A stretch of 64,000 nucleotides of DNA from Microvirga pudoricolor (GCF_016892705.1 NZ_JAFEMB010000001.1:1054001-1118000); one strand, 5' to 3'; counted from the first letter of the stretch, positions 17,120 through 25,350 are shown. Notes: generated from the sequence alone by a model not told the origin. Numbers and translations: made by a program.

Positions 17120-18252
17120 TGGCGTTCGCTCTCGTCGGCGCAAGAGTCTTCGACGGCGATCACATGATCGACGGCCGTGCCGTCGTGATTGACGGCGGGC
17201 GCATTGCCGGTGTTCCGGACCAGAAGGACCTCGGCGTCGGGATCGAGACGAAGCACGTCGAGGGCCTGCTCGCGCCCGGCTTCATCGATACGCAGGTGAA
17301 CGGCGGCGGCGGCGTCCTGTTCAACGACGAGCGCAGCGTCGCGGGCATCCGCGCCATCGGCGAGGCCCATCGCCGCTTCGGCACGACCGGGTTCCTGCCC
17401 ACCTTCATCACCGATACCCGCGAGCGCATGGCCGAGGCCTTCCGGGCGGCCGGAGAGGCGTTGCGGGAGCGCGTGCCGGGCGTGCTCGGCATCCATCTCG
17501 AGGGCCCCTTCATCAACCCCGAGCGTAAGGGCGTCCACGATCCCGCTCACATGCGCCGGATCGAGGACGAGGATCACGCCATCATGACGTCCCTCACGCA
17601 GGGCAAAACCCTCGTCACGGTGGCGCCCGAATGGACGGGCATCGAGGCCGTGGCGAAGCTCGCGGCCGCCGGAATCCTCGTGAGCGCGGGCCACACGGCG
17701 GGCGACCATGCCACGATCATGGAGGCATACCGCAACGGACTGCGCGGATTCACGCATCTGTTCAACGCCATGCCGCCCATGGCTGGACGCGAGCCGGGGC
17801 CCGTCGGGGCCGCTCTCGACGCGGCGGATGCGTGGTGCGGCATCATCGTGGACGGACATCACGTGAACGACGCATCCCTGCGGGTGGCCATCGCGGCGAA
17901 GGGTGCGGACCGCATCATGCTGGTCACGGACGCCATGTCGTCGGTGGGCTCGGACATGACCCGCTTCGACCTGATGGGCCGCACGGTCTATCGGGCCGAG
18001 GGCCGGCTCACGACCGCCGACGGCACCCTGGCGGGTTCCGACATCGACATGGCCAGCACCGTGCGCAACGCCGTCGGGCGCTTGGGCCTGCCCCTGCGGG
18101 ATGCCCTGCGCATGGCGTCCCTGACTCCCGCCGCCTTCCTGGGACTGGACCGTGAGCTCGGCCGCATCGCGCCCGGCTACCGCGCCGATCTCGTTTTGCT
18201 GGATGACGATCTGCAGGTCCACGGCACCTGGATCGGTGGCCGGGCGGCCTGA
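17119..18252 (+). CDS. nagA: N-acetylglucosamine-6-phosphate deacetylase NagA
   Basis: Amidohydrolase of 377 residues that removes acetate from GlcNAc-6-P to give GlcN-6-P for the upstream deaminase. Motifs in order: GFIDTQVNG near residue 55, GIHLEGPFIN near 125 (metal-binding glutamate), SAGHTAG near 192, HLFNAMPPM near 213, and VTDAMSSVG near 273 carrying the catalytic aspartate. Length is normal for the family. It ends the kinase-regulator-deaminase-deacetylase operon and converges on the GNAT gene 15 bases away. Its substrate can also come from MurNAc-6-P through MurQ at 24399. Confidence 0.93.
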   Translation: MAFALVGARVFDGDHMIDGRAVVIDGGRIAGVPDQKDLGVGIETKHVEGLLAPGFIDTQVNGGGGVLFNDERSVAGIRAIGEAHRRFGTTGFLPTFITDTRERMAEAFRAAGEALRERVPGVLGIHLEGPFINPERKGVHDPAHMRRIEDEDHAIMTSLTQGKTLVTVAPEWTGIEAVAKLAAAGILVSAGHTAGDHATIMEAYRNGLRGFTHLFNAMPPMAGREPGPVGAALDAADAWCGIIVDGHHVNDASLRVAIAAKGADRIMLVTDAMSSVGSDMTRFDLMGRTVYRAEGRLTTADGTLAGSDIDMASTVRNAVGRLGLPLRDALRMASLTPAAFLGLDRELGRIAPGYRADLVLLDDDLQVHGTWIGGRAA

Positions 18253-18267
18253 ATCGGCAAGCCGATC

Positions 18268-18708
18268 TCAGCGCGGTTTCTCGTAGAACACGAAGGCATG
18301 CGGCTTTCCCGCGAAGTCCCGCTCGTAGCTGCGGGCGAGCGTCCAACCCTCGCGCTCGTAGAAGGCACGGGCGCGGCGGTTGTCGCGGAAGCACTCGAGG
18401 CTTTTCGCGCCGTTTTTTTCCGCGTGTTTCAGGAGCAGGGCCCCGACGCCGCGCCCCGTCGCCTCCGGGGCCAGGAACAGCATGTCGACATGGCCGTCCG
18501 TCAGCAGGCAGAAACCCAGAATCCATCCCTCGTCGGACGCGACCGTCAGGCTGGGCCAGCTCTCTCGGAACCGGCGCGCGAAGTAGTCCGCGTTCCGGCT
18601 CAGCAGCACGTCCTCGTCGAGAATGGACGCGAAGGCCGCCCGGTAGGAGCTTTCGGCGATCCGGGAGAGAGCCCCGACGTCGCGGGGTTCCGCGTTGCGA
18701 ATGATCAA
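18268..18708 (-). CDS. GNAT-family N-acetyltransferase at the end of a peptide-type importer operon
   Basis: Small acetyltransferase of 146 residues. The fold begins LIIRNAEPRDVGAL, the acetyl-CoA loop is GRGVGALLLKHA near residue 95, and the C-terminal ARAFYEREGW is a standard GNAT helix-strand. The TTG start at 18706-18708 overlaps the stop codon of the upstream permease gene; no ATG fits. Translational coupling to an ABC importer suggests it acetylates an imported compound, but the substrate cannot be read from sequence. Confidence 0.8.
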   Translation of the reverse strand: MIIRNAEPRDVGALSRIAESSYRAAFASILDEDVLLSRNADYFARRFRESWPSLTVASDEGWILGFCLLTDGHVDMLFLAPEATGRGVGALLLKHAEKNGAKSLECFRDNRRARAFYEREGWTLARSYERDFAGKPHAFVFYEKPR

Positions 18709-19529
18709 GGCTGACCCCGCAGCCGCGGATCGAGGGTGTCCCGCAAGGCATCGCCCAGGAGATTGAACCCGAAGGACAGGAACAGGATCGCGAAGCCCGC
18801 GAAGAGCGCGCTCCAGGGCGACAGCATGAGAAAGTTGCGGCCCTCTGAGAGCATCAGCCCCAGGGACGGTGTCGGCGGCTGCGTGCCGAGCCCCAGGAAC
18901 GAGAGCGAAGCCTCCACCAGGATGGCGGCGGAGAGCAGCAGGCTCGTTTGCACGAGGATCACGGAGGCGAGGTTCGGCAGGATGTGCAGGAAGATGATGC
19001 GGGCATCCGACGCCCCGATGGCCCTGGCGCCCGCCACGTACTCGCTCTCGCACAGAACCAGCGCAGGACCCCGCAGGAGCCGCGCGAAGATCGGCGTGTA
19101 GACCACCGCGATGGCAATAGAAGCGCTGTAGGTTTGCGGACCAAGCACCGCGATGATGCCGATGGCGAGCAGCATGACCGGGAAGGCGAAAAGCACATCC
19201 ATCACCCGCATGATGATGCGGTCGAGCCAGCCGCGATAATAGGCGGCGAGCAGGCCAAGCGCTCCACCGAGAACCAACGCGGCCCCGACCGACAGCAGGC
19301 AGGCGATGAGCGACGTGCGGTAGCCGTAGAGGATGCGCGCTAGCACATCGCGCCCGAGCTGATCCGTGCCGAGCCAATGGGCGGCGGTCGGCCCCTTCAG
19401 GCGGGCAATCACGCTTTGCGCCATGGGATCGTAGGGCGCGATGATCGGCGCCCCGAGAGCCAGGATGATCTGCAGCGCCACGAAGGCGACGGCGAAAGCC
19501 AGGAGCTTGTTGCGGTGAAGAGCTCTCAC
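18705..19529 (-). CDS. Peptide/nickel-type ABC transporter permease, DppC-like
   Basis: Inner-membrane permease of 274 residues. An N-terminal helix is followed by the characteristic HWLGTDQLGRDVLARILYG near residue 52, five further helices, and the EAA loop AGARAIGASDARIIFLHILPN near residue 165. The end LRDTLDPRLRG is typical of DppC/OppC. It forms a heterodimer with the DppB-like protein, whose stop lies one base upstream. No ATPase gene (DppD/DppF type) lies in this operon or elsewhere in the window. Confidence 0.88.
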   Translation of the reverse strand: MRALHRNKLLAFAVAFVALQIILALGAPIIAPYDPMAQSVIARLKGPTAAHWLGTDQLGRDVLARILYGYRTSLIACLLSVGAALVLGGALGLLAAYYRGWLDRIIMRVMDVLFAFPVMLLAIGIIAVLGPQTYSASIAIAVVYTPIFARLLRGPALVLCESEYVAGARAIGASDARIIFLHILPNLASVILVQTSLLLSAAILVEASLSFLGLGTQPPTPSLGLMLSEGRNFLMLSPWSALFAGFAILFLSFGFNLLGDALRDTLDPRLRGQP

Positions 19530-19530
19530 G

Positions 19531-20478
19531 TCAGGCCCTCACGCGCGGATCGATGACGATGTAGAGGGCGTCCACGATGAAGTTCACGAGCACGAAACCC
19601 GCCGTCACGACCAGGATGGTGGATTGAATGAGCGGGTAATTACGTTCCGCGATGGCACCCAGGATGAGGCGCCCCAGCCCTGGGATCGCGAACACCTGCT
19701 CGACCACGATGGCGCCGCCGAGCAGGTAGCCTGTCATGATGCCCACGCTGGTGATGAAGGGGATGAGGGCGTTGCGAAGCGCGTGCTTGTAGACGACGCG
19801 ACGCTCGCTCACGCCCTTGGCCCGCGCGGTGCGGATGTAATCCTGCCCCAGCGCGTCGAGCATGGCGGAGCGCACGAGACGGGAGAGGTTCGCCAGGATC
19901 GGCAAGGCCAGCGCGAAGGATGGCAGGAGCATGCGCTGCAGGTTGCCGACCGGATCTTCCGAGAAAGGAACGTAGCCCAACGAGGCGAAGCCGGGCGCCA
20001 CTTGCGCCAGGACGACGATGAGCACGATGCCGAGCCAGAAGGATGGGATCGTGAGGCCCGCAATCGCGCCCACCCGCATGGCCACGTCGGCGGCGCCGCC
20101 GCGCAGCTGCGCCATGAGGCAGCCGACCGGCACGGCCAACCCCGCGCCGAACAGCAGCGCCAGGAATGTCAGCTCCAGGGTCGGCCAGAGGTGAATGAGG
20201 ATTTCCGTGGCGACGGGACGTCCGGTCCAGAGCGACGTGCCGAGATCGCCCCGAAGCGCCGACCCGGCCCAGATCAGGTACTGCTCGATGATCGGACGGT
20301 CGAGGCCGACTCGGCTCTTCAGTTCGGCCATCCGCTCGGCGGTGATCTCCGTATTGGCGCCGAGCATGATCGCGACAGCGTCGCCCGGGATCATGCGGAT
20401 CATGAGGAAGACGATGATCGACACGCCGAAGAGCACGATCAGGAGATCGAACAGGCGCGTGAGCAGGGCACGGTTCAT
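19531..20478 (-). CDS. Peptide/nickel-type ABC transporter permease, DppB-like
   Basis: Inner-membrane permease of 315 residues with six hydrophobic helices. The N-terminal LLIVLFGVSIIVFLMIRMIPGD is the usual DppB opening. The EAA loop is TARAKGVSERRVVYKHALRNAL near residue 220, and the last segment GRLILGAIAERNYPLIQ is highly typical. It lies between the binding-protein gene and the DppC-like gene. A strong hairpin at 20502-20521 separates it from the binding-protein gene and may lower its expression relative to that protein. Confidence 0.9.
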   Translation of the reverse strand: MNRALLTRLFDLLIVLFGVSIIVFLMIRMIPGDAVAIMLGANTEITAERMAELKSRVGLDRPIIEQYLIWAGSALRGDLGTSLWTGRPVATEILIHLWPTLELTFLALLFGAGLAVPVGCLMAQLRGGAADVAMRVGAIAGLTIPSFWLGIVLIVVLAQVAPGFASLGYVPFSEDPVGNLQRMLLPSFALALPILANLSRLVRSAMLDALGQDYIRTARAKGVSERRVVYKHALRNALIPFITSVGIMTGYLLGGAIVVEQVFAIPGLGRLILGAIAERNYPLIQSTILVVTAGFVLVNFIVDALYIVIDPRVRA

Positions 20479-20501
20479 CGGGCGAGCTTCTTGAATGGAA
20501 C

Positions 20502-20521
20502 GGCGCCGCCGGGGCGGCGCC
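20502..20521. terminator. Perfect GC hairpin between the binding-protein and DppB-like genes
   Basis: GGCGCCGCC (20502-20510) and GGCGGCGCC (20513-20521) are exact complements with two bases between. There is no T-run after it on the minus strand, so it is more likely an attenuating or mRNA-protecting stem than a full terminator. Such stems commonly leave excess binding-protein message. Confidence 0.55.
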
Positions 20522-20531
20522 GGGAGGGGTA

Positions 20532-22037
20532 TCAGGGCGTCAGGCTGGCACCGCGCAGGGTGCCGAGCGAGCGGTTCGGCATCACGTCGTAGCCCTGCAG
20601 CTTGTCGCGCATGGCCGAGAACAGGGTGCCGTAGGCAAGGTGCGCCACCGGGCCCGAACAGGCGAGCTTCTTCTGCACCTCGTCATAGGCGGCCTTCCGG
20701 GCCGCTTGGTCCTGCATGGTGCGGGCGCCGTCGAGGAGCTTGTCGATCTCGGCGTCCGAGTACTTGAACACGTTGGTCGATCCGCCCGTGCGGAACGTGC
20801 GGTAGAAGTAATCGTCCGGATCGGGGCTGCCCGCATTGATGGACGCGAACATGTCGAAGTTGCTGTTGCGCCAATCCTGAATGAACTGGCCCTGCTCCTG
20901 GTTCTTCAGCTCGACCTTGAAGCCCGCCTTGTTGAGCTGCTCCTGCACCACCTGGGCGATGTCCTTCACGTCCTGGCGCGGCAGCACGTTCATGGTGACG
21001 GCGACGGGCATGGCGACGCCGGCTTCCTTCAGCAGCGCCTGGGCCTTGGCCGGATCGGGCTTGTAGCACGCGAACTGCGCCACATCGACGGCCCAGTTCT
21101 TGAGCGCCGGGGAAAGCGGCCCGCCGGGCACGCCCGCGCCGAAGAGCGCCGCGTCCACGATTTCCTGGCGGTTGATGGCGTAATTCACCGCCTCGCGCAC
21201 CTTCGGGTTGTCGAAGGGCGGCTTGGAGGTGTTGAGGCCGATGAGCGTATAGGCGAGGTCCAGGGTCTCGCCGAGCTTCACGCCGGGCTTGCCCTTGAGC
21301 TGCAGCGCCGTGGCGGCGTCGATGTTCGGCAGAAGCGCGTATTGGCCGTTGGTGAGGCCCACTTGGCGGGTGGCCGATTCCGGCACGATGTTGAACTTCA
21401 GGCCCGACAGCTTGGGCGAGCCCGCTCCCCAGTAGCCGTCATGCTTCGACAGGAGGATGAAGCCGTTGGGCTGCCATTCCTGGAACTTGAACGGACCCGT
21501 CCCGACAGGGGCCTTCTGAAGCGCGTCCTTGTTGGTCTCGACGGATTTCGGCACGATCGCGATGGTGGCGATGGAGGCCAGCAGCGGAGCCGACGGCTCC
21601 TTCAGCTTCAGTTCCACGGTTTGGGGGTCCACGGCCGTGGCGGTCTCCACCGCAGCCAGGCGGCTGGCGAGCGGGGACGCCATGTCCTTGCTCTGAACCC
21701 GGCGGATGGTCGACACCACATCGTCGGCCGTCATCGCGGCGCCGTCGTGGAATTTCACATTCTGCCTGAGCTTGAACGTGTAGGTCTTGCCGTCCGGAGA
21801 AACGGTCCAGGACTCGGCGAGGCCCGGGCCGACCTTCAGGTCCTTGTCGACGGCGGTCAGCCCTTCGTAGATGTTGCCGTTCACTACCATGAAGCTCGGG
21901 AAGGCCGTGATCAGGTGCGGATCGAGGCCGGTCGGACCGGCATCCATGCCGATCTCCAGAACCTGGGCGGACGCCGACGATAGGGCCGCCATCATGAGTC
22001 CCGCGCAAAGACCGCCGCGCAGCGTTGCCTTAACCAT
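20532..22037 (-). CDS. Periplasmic substrate-binding protein, family 5 (peptide/muropeptide type)
   Basis: Periplasmic protein of 501 residues that delivers an oligopeptide-like ligand to the DppBC-type permease. The signal peptide TLRGGLCAGLMMAALSSASA is followed by the family 5 pattern: AESWTVSPDGKTYTFKLR near residue 75, VKFHDG..TADDVV near 95, and KVREAVNYAINRQEIV near 300. The start at 22037 is preceded by AGGGAGAAAAGGC. The gene diverges from anmK, and an amino-sugar regulon operator copy lies between them, which suggests the ligand is a peptidoglycan fragment. Family 5 proteins also carry nickel, opines and sugars, so this is inference. Confidence 0.87.
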   Translation of the reverse strand: MVKATLRGGLCAGLMMAALSSASAQVLEIGMDAGPTGLDPHLITAFPSFMVVNGNIYEGLTAVDKDLKVGPGLAESWTVSPDGKTYTFKLRQNVKFHDGAAMTADDVVSTIRRVQSKDMASPLASRLAAVETATAVDPQTVELKLKEPSAPLLASIATIAIVPKSVETNKDALQKAPVGTGPFKFQEWQPNGFILLSKHDGYWGAGSPKLSGLKFNIVPESATRQVGLTNGQYALLPNIDAATALQLKGKPGVKLGETLDLAYTLIGLNTSKPPFDNPKVREAVNYAINRQEIVDAALFGAGVPGGPLSPALKNWAVDVAQFACYKPDPAKAQALLKEAGVAMPVAVTMNVLPRQDVKDIAQVVQEQLNKAGFKVELKNQEQGQFIQDWRNSNFDMFASINAGSPDPDDYFYRTFRTGGSTNVFKYSDAEIDKLLDGARTMQDQAARKAAYDEVQKKLACSGPVAHLAYGTLFSAMRDKLQGYDVMPNRSLGTLRGASLTP

Positions 22038-22092
22038 GCCTTTTCTCCCTCTGTGGCATCCGCACGTTATAGGCGATCGGCTCGGACCTGTC

Positions 22093-22122
22093 ATGGTCCA
22101 ATATCATACCACTCTGGACCAT
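22093..22122 (-). promoter_or_regulatory. Amino-sugar regulon operator, copy 4, within an inverted repeat between the importer and anmK
   Basis: Read on the minus strand from 22113 to 22094 it is AGTGGTATGATATTGGACCA, aligned without gaps to copies 1-3. It is part of a larger inverted repeat with arms ATGGTCCA (22093-22100) and TGGACCAT (22115-22122). It lies 56 bases from the binding-protein start and 54 from the anmK start, so one bound repressor could control both directions. Confidence 0.6.
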
Positions 22123-22175
22123 TCGTCTCATCGTCGGCTATGCTGACGCCAATCTCGCTGCCTCCGGAGTCTCCC

Positions 22176-23270
22176 ATGTCCCGCCCCCTCCTCAAAGCCA
22201 TCGGCGTCATCAGCGGCACGTCCATGGACGGCATCGACGTCTCGATCGTCGAGACGGACGGCGACACGGTCGTCAGACCCGGTCCCGGCGCCACCCACCC
22301 CTATCCGGACGCGCTTCGCAAAACCCTCCAGGACCTCATTGCGACGCCGGAGCGGGCGCAGGCAGAGCCCCTGGAGGAGCTGGAGCGGGAGGTGACGGAC
22401 GCCCATATCGGCGCCGTCCGGCGCTTCATGGAAGAGAACGGCCTGTCCGCCAGCGATGTGCAGCTCGTCGGCTTCCATGGGCAAACGGTGTACCACCGGC
22501 CCGAGGTGCGATTCACCCGCCAGCTCGGTCTCGGCGAACGGGTGGCCCAGACGCTCGGCATCGATACCGTCTACCGCTTCCGCCACGCGGACGTGGCGTC
22601 CGGCGGCGAGGGCGCGCCGTTCGTGCCCCTCTATCACCGGGCGCTGGCGAGCAGCCTGCCGCAACCCTTCATGGTGCTGAACCTCGGTGGCGTCGGCAAC
22701 GTCACCTATATCGACCGCGACACGGTCATCGCCTTCGACACCGGCCCGGCCAGCGCCCTCCTGGACGATTTCGTCCTGCGTCGCCGGGGCTTGGCCTTCG
22801 ACGAGAATGGCGGGCTCGCGGCCTCGGGGAAGCCGGACGAGGACCTCGTGGCGGCCTTCATGACCAATCCGTATTTCGCCCGCCCGGCGCCGAAATCCCT
22901 CGACCGGCAGGATTTTCACGACCGTGCCGGGGGCGTCGAGGCCTTGTCCGACGAGAACGGCGCCGCGACGCTGGCGGCCTTCACCATCGAGTCGGTGGTG
23001 GCGGCGCTGCGCCATGTGCCCACCGCTCCGAAGCGCTGGCTCGTGACGGGCGGCGGAAGGCGCAACGCCCATTTCATGGAGAACCTGCGCGAGCGCCTCG
23101 GCGTGGCGGTGGATCCCGTGGAAGTGGTGGGGTGGAACGGCGATTTTCTCGAAGCGCAGGCCTTCGGGTATCTCGCGGCGCGCTCCGTTCAGGGCTTGCC
23201 GTTGAGCCTTCCCACCACGACCGGGGTTCCGCGTCCCATGCCGGGCGGCGAACTCAACCGCGCCGCCTAG
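22176..23270 (+). CDS. anmK: Anhydro-N-acetylmuramic acid kinase AnmK
   Basis: Kinase of 364 residues that opens the 1,6-anhydro ring of anhydro-MurNAc and phosphorylates it to MurNAc-6-P, the substrate of MurQ. The N-terminus GVISGTSMDGIDVSIVETDG is the AnmK signature. It continues with GFHGQTVYHRP near residue 100, LNLGGVGNVTYI near 170, AFDTGPASALLDDF near 186 and VTGGGRRN near 290. The start at 22176 has GGAG seven bases upstream; in-frame starts at 22140 and earlier lack this. It heads the anmK, hydrolase, murQ, kinase series. Confidence 0.94.
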   Translation: MSRPLLKAIGVISGTSMDGIDVSIVETDGDTVVRPGPGATHPYPDALRKTLQDLIATPERAQAEPLEELEREVTDAHIGAVRRFMEENGLSASDVQLVGFHGQTVYHRPEVRFTRQLGLGERVAQTLGIDTVYRFRHADVASGGEGAPFVPLYHRALASSLPQPFMVLNLGGVGNVTYIDRDTVIAFDTGPASALLDDFVLRRRGLAFDENGGLAASGKPDEDLVAAFMTNPYFARPAPKSLDRQDFHDRAGGVEALSDENGAATLAAFTIESVVAALRHVPTAPKRWLVTGGGRRNAHFMENLRERLGVAVDPVEVVGWNGDFLEAQAFGYLAARSVQGLPLSLPTTTGVPRPMPGGELNRAA

Positions 23271-23284
23271 ACGATCTCAAGCTC

Positions 23285-24310
23285 ATGCCCCTCGAAAAGC
23301 TCGCCGACGAAGCCTTCGCGCCCGCACGGGACGCCGTGCAATCCGGCCGGATCCCGGGCGCCGTTCTGGGCCTCGTCACCACCGGTGGCGACCGCGCGGT
23401 TCGCCTGGACGGGCTCGCCCAGCGCGAGCCCTCCCGCGAGCCCTTGGGCCGCGACACGTGGTTCGACCTTGCGTCTCTCACGAAGGTGATCTTCACGACG
23501 ACGCGGATCCTGCAGCTCGTGGCCGACGGGCGCTTCGGGCTGGACGATCCCCTCGCCGCCGTCATCCCGGACCTACGCCAATACGACATGAATGCGACGG
23601 AGCGGAAGCTCACCTTCCGGCAATGCCTGTCTCACCAGACGCACCTGCCGGGCGTCGAGCCGCTCTATACCTACGGCCAGGATCCGGACACCCTGCGGGC
23701 CTTCATCCTGCAGCGGGTATGGAATCCAGGGCCGCCGGTCTATTCCGACATCAACTTCATGCTGCTCGGCATCGCCATCGAGCGCGTGACCGGAACATCC
23801 CTGATCGACCAGCCCCTGCCGAACGGCTTCACGTTCCGGCCCGATCCGGCGCTTTGCGCCGCCACCGAGCGCTGCACGTGGCGTGGTGGGGTCATTCGCG
23901 GCGAGGTCCATGACGAGAACGCCTTTGCGCTTGGCGGTGCATCAGGCCATGCGGGCCTGTTCGCCACCATCGACAGCGTGCTCGATTTTGCCGGAGCGAT
24001 CCTCGACGGCTCGGCCCTTCCGGCGTCCGGCCTCGAGGGCATCCGCACGCGTCAATCCGAGCGGCGCACGCTGGGCTGGGAAGCGCGCTACGGCGGCTGG
24101 CCCGGCGGGGATGCCTGCTCGGACGTCACCATCGGTCACACGGGCTTCACCGGCACCGGATTGTGGATCGATTTCGAGCGCGGCCTTGCATGGTCGCTCC
24201 TCACGAACCGGGTCCACCCGTCTCGCCACACGGAGAGCGGGATCATGCCGCTGCGCCGGCTGACGGGCGATACGGTCATTGCCCTCGCCGACCGGGCGCT
24301 CGGGCCATGA
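23285..24310 (+). CDS. Cytoplasmic beta-lactamase-fold serine hydrolase in the muropeptide cluster (possible AmiE-like amidase)
   Basis: Serine hydrolase of 341 residues in the class C beta-lactamase / penicillin-binding fold. The nucleophile motif is SLTK (in DLASLTKVIFTTT, near residue 62), the second motif is YSDIN near residue 155, and the third is HTGFTGTG near residue 285. All three are complete. There is no signal peptide, so it works in the cytoplasm, unlike resistance beta-lactamases. It sits between anmK and murQ. Bacillus AmiE (YbbE), a protein of this fold in the murQ operon, removes the peptide from MurNAc; by analogy this enzyme may strip peptides from imported muropeptides. That function is inference. 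The ATG lies 14 bases after the anmK stop. Confidence 0.78.
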   Translation: MPLEKLADEAFAPARDAVQSGRIPGAVLGLVTTGGDRAVRLDGLAQREPSREPLGRDTWFDLASLTKVIFTTTRILQLVADGRFGLDDPLAAVIPDLRQYDMNATERKLTFRQCLSHQTHLPGVEPLYTYGQDPDTLRAFILQRVWNPGPPVYSDINFMLLGIAIERVTGTSLIDQPLPNGFTFRPDPALCAATERCTWRGGVIRGEVHDENAFALGGASGHAGLFATIDSVLDFAGAILDGSALPASGLEGIRTRQSERRTLGWEARYGGWPGGDACSDVTIGHTGFTGTGLWIDFERGLAWSLLTNRVHPSRHTESGIMPLRRLTGDTVIALADRALGP

Positions 24311-24366
24311 ACCTATCCCCATAATTGTCGCCGCGCGGATCTCCGGGTCCGTTGCCGGACCGTCCA

Positions 24367-24386
24367 AGTGGACCTATACTGGTCTG
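24367..24386 (+). promoter_or_regulatory. Amino-sugar regulon operator, copy 3, overlapping the murQ promoter
   Basis: The site reads AGTGGACCTATACTGGTCTG. Its TATACT (24375-24380) is also a good -10 element, with TTGCCG at 24352-24357 and a 17-bp spacer. A repressor on this site would block the promoter directly. The predicted RNA start would be only about 12 bases before the murQ ATG. Confidence 0.62.
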
Positions 24387-24398
24387 CAAGAAAGACCC

Positions 24399-25286
24399 AT
24401 GATGGCCACAGAACATTTCAGCGCCCGCTACCAGGATCTCGACGCCTGGCCCAGCCTCGACATCCTGTCCGCATTCCTCGAAGGCCAGCTCGCCGCCGTG
24501 GCGGCGGTCCGCTCCGCCCTGCCCGCCATTGCGGAAGCCGCCGAGGCCGCCGCCGAGCGGCTGCGCCGGGGCGGGCGTCTCGTTTATGTGGGCGCCGGAA
24601 CCTCGGGCCGCATCGGCGTGCAGGATGGGGCCGAGTTGCCGCCGACCTTCAACTGGCCCGAAGCGCGCCTCGTCTACCTCATGGCGGGCGGCCCCGGCGC
24701 GCTCTTGAGCGCGGTCGAAAACGCCGAGGATTCCGTCGAGCAGGGCACGGAGAACATCCGCAACGCGGATGTCGGGCCCAACGACGTGGTGATCGGCGTC
24801 GCGGCGAGCGGCAACACGCCCTATACGGTCGCAGCCCTCAAGGAAGCCAAGGCGCGCGGCGCCCAGACCATCGGGGTCTCCAACAACAGCGAGGCCAGGA
24901 TCCTGGCCGTCGCGTCCCACCCGATCGTGGCTGACACGGGCGAGGAGGTGCTGGCCGGGTCCACCCGCATGAAGGCCGGCACGGCCCAGAAGGTGATCCT
25001 CAACCTGTTCTCGACCCTGCTGATGATCCGCATGGGCCGGGTCTATCGCGGCCTGATGGTGGACATGCGCGCCACCAACGCGAAGCTGCGCCGCCGCAGC
25101 GTCGCCATGGTGATCCAGATCACGGGATGCGACGAGGCGACGGCCGCCAACGCTCTGTCCCAATCGGACGGCGTCGTGAAGATCGCGGCCCTCGTGGCTC
25201 TCGGCCTGAGCCGGGCGGAAGCCGACGCGCTGCTCGCCCGCAGCGAGGGCAATCTGAGAGTGGCGCTGTCCAACTTATCGAAGTAG
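24399..25286 (+). CDS. murQ: N-acetylmuramic acid 6-phosphate etherase MurQ
   Basis: SIS-domain etherase of 295 residues that cleaves D-lactate from MurNAc-6-P, leaving GlcNAc-6-P for NagA. Motifs include the N-terminal ARYQDLDAWPSLDIL, VGAGTSGRIGVQDGAELPPTF near residue 65, GVAASGNTPY near residue 130 and AGSTRMKAGTAQKVILN near residue 187. All are diagnostic of MurQ. Two ATG codons in a row (24399 and 24402) can serve as start. No good Shine-Dalgarno is visible and the predicted leader is very short. It links anhydro-MurNAc recycling to the nag operon 7 kb away. Confidence 0.94.
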   Translation: MMATEHFSARYQDLDAWPSLDILSAFLEGQLAAVAAVRSALPAIAEAAEAAAERLRRGGRLVYVGAGTSGRIGVQDGAELPPTFNWPEARLVYLMAGGPGALLSAVENAEDSVEQGTENIRNADVGPNDVVIGVAASGNTPYTVAALKEAKARGAQTIGVSNNSEARILAVASHPIVADTGEEVLAGSTRMKAGTAQKVILNLFSTLLMIRMGRVYRGLMVDMRATNAKLRRRSVAMVIQITGCDEATAANALSQSDGVVKIAALVALGLSRAEADALLARSEGNLRVALSNLSK

Positions 25287-25350
25287 CGTGCAGCCTGCGC
25301 CGGGCCTCGCTGCTCCGGCGCTGGTTCTTTTCGTGCGGGGCGCTTGGGGC

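Noticed and set aside
23285..24310. Antibiotic-resistance class C beta-lactamase
   Set aside because: No signal peptide is present and the gene sits inside a peptidoglycan-recycling cluster. The fold alone does not show resistance.
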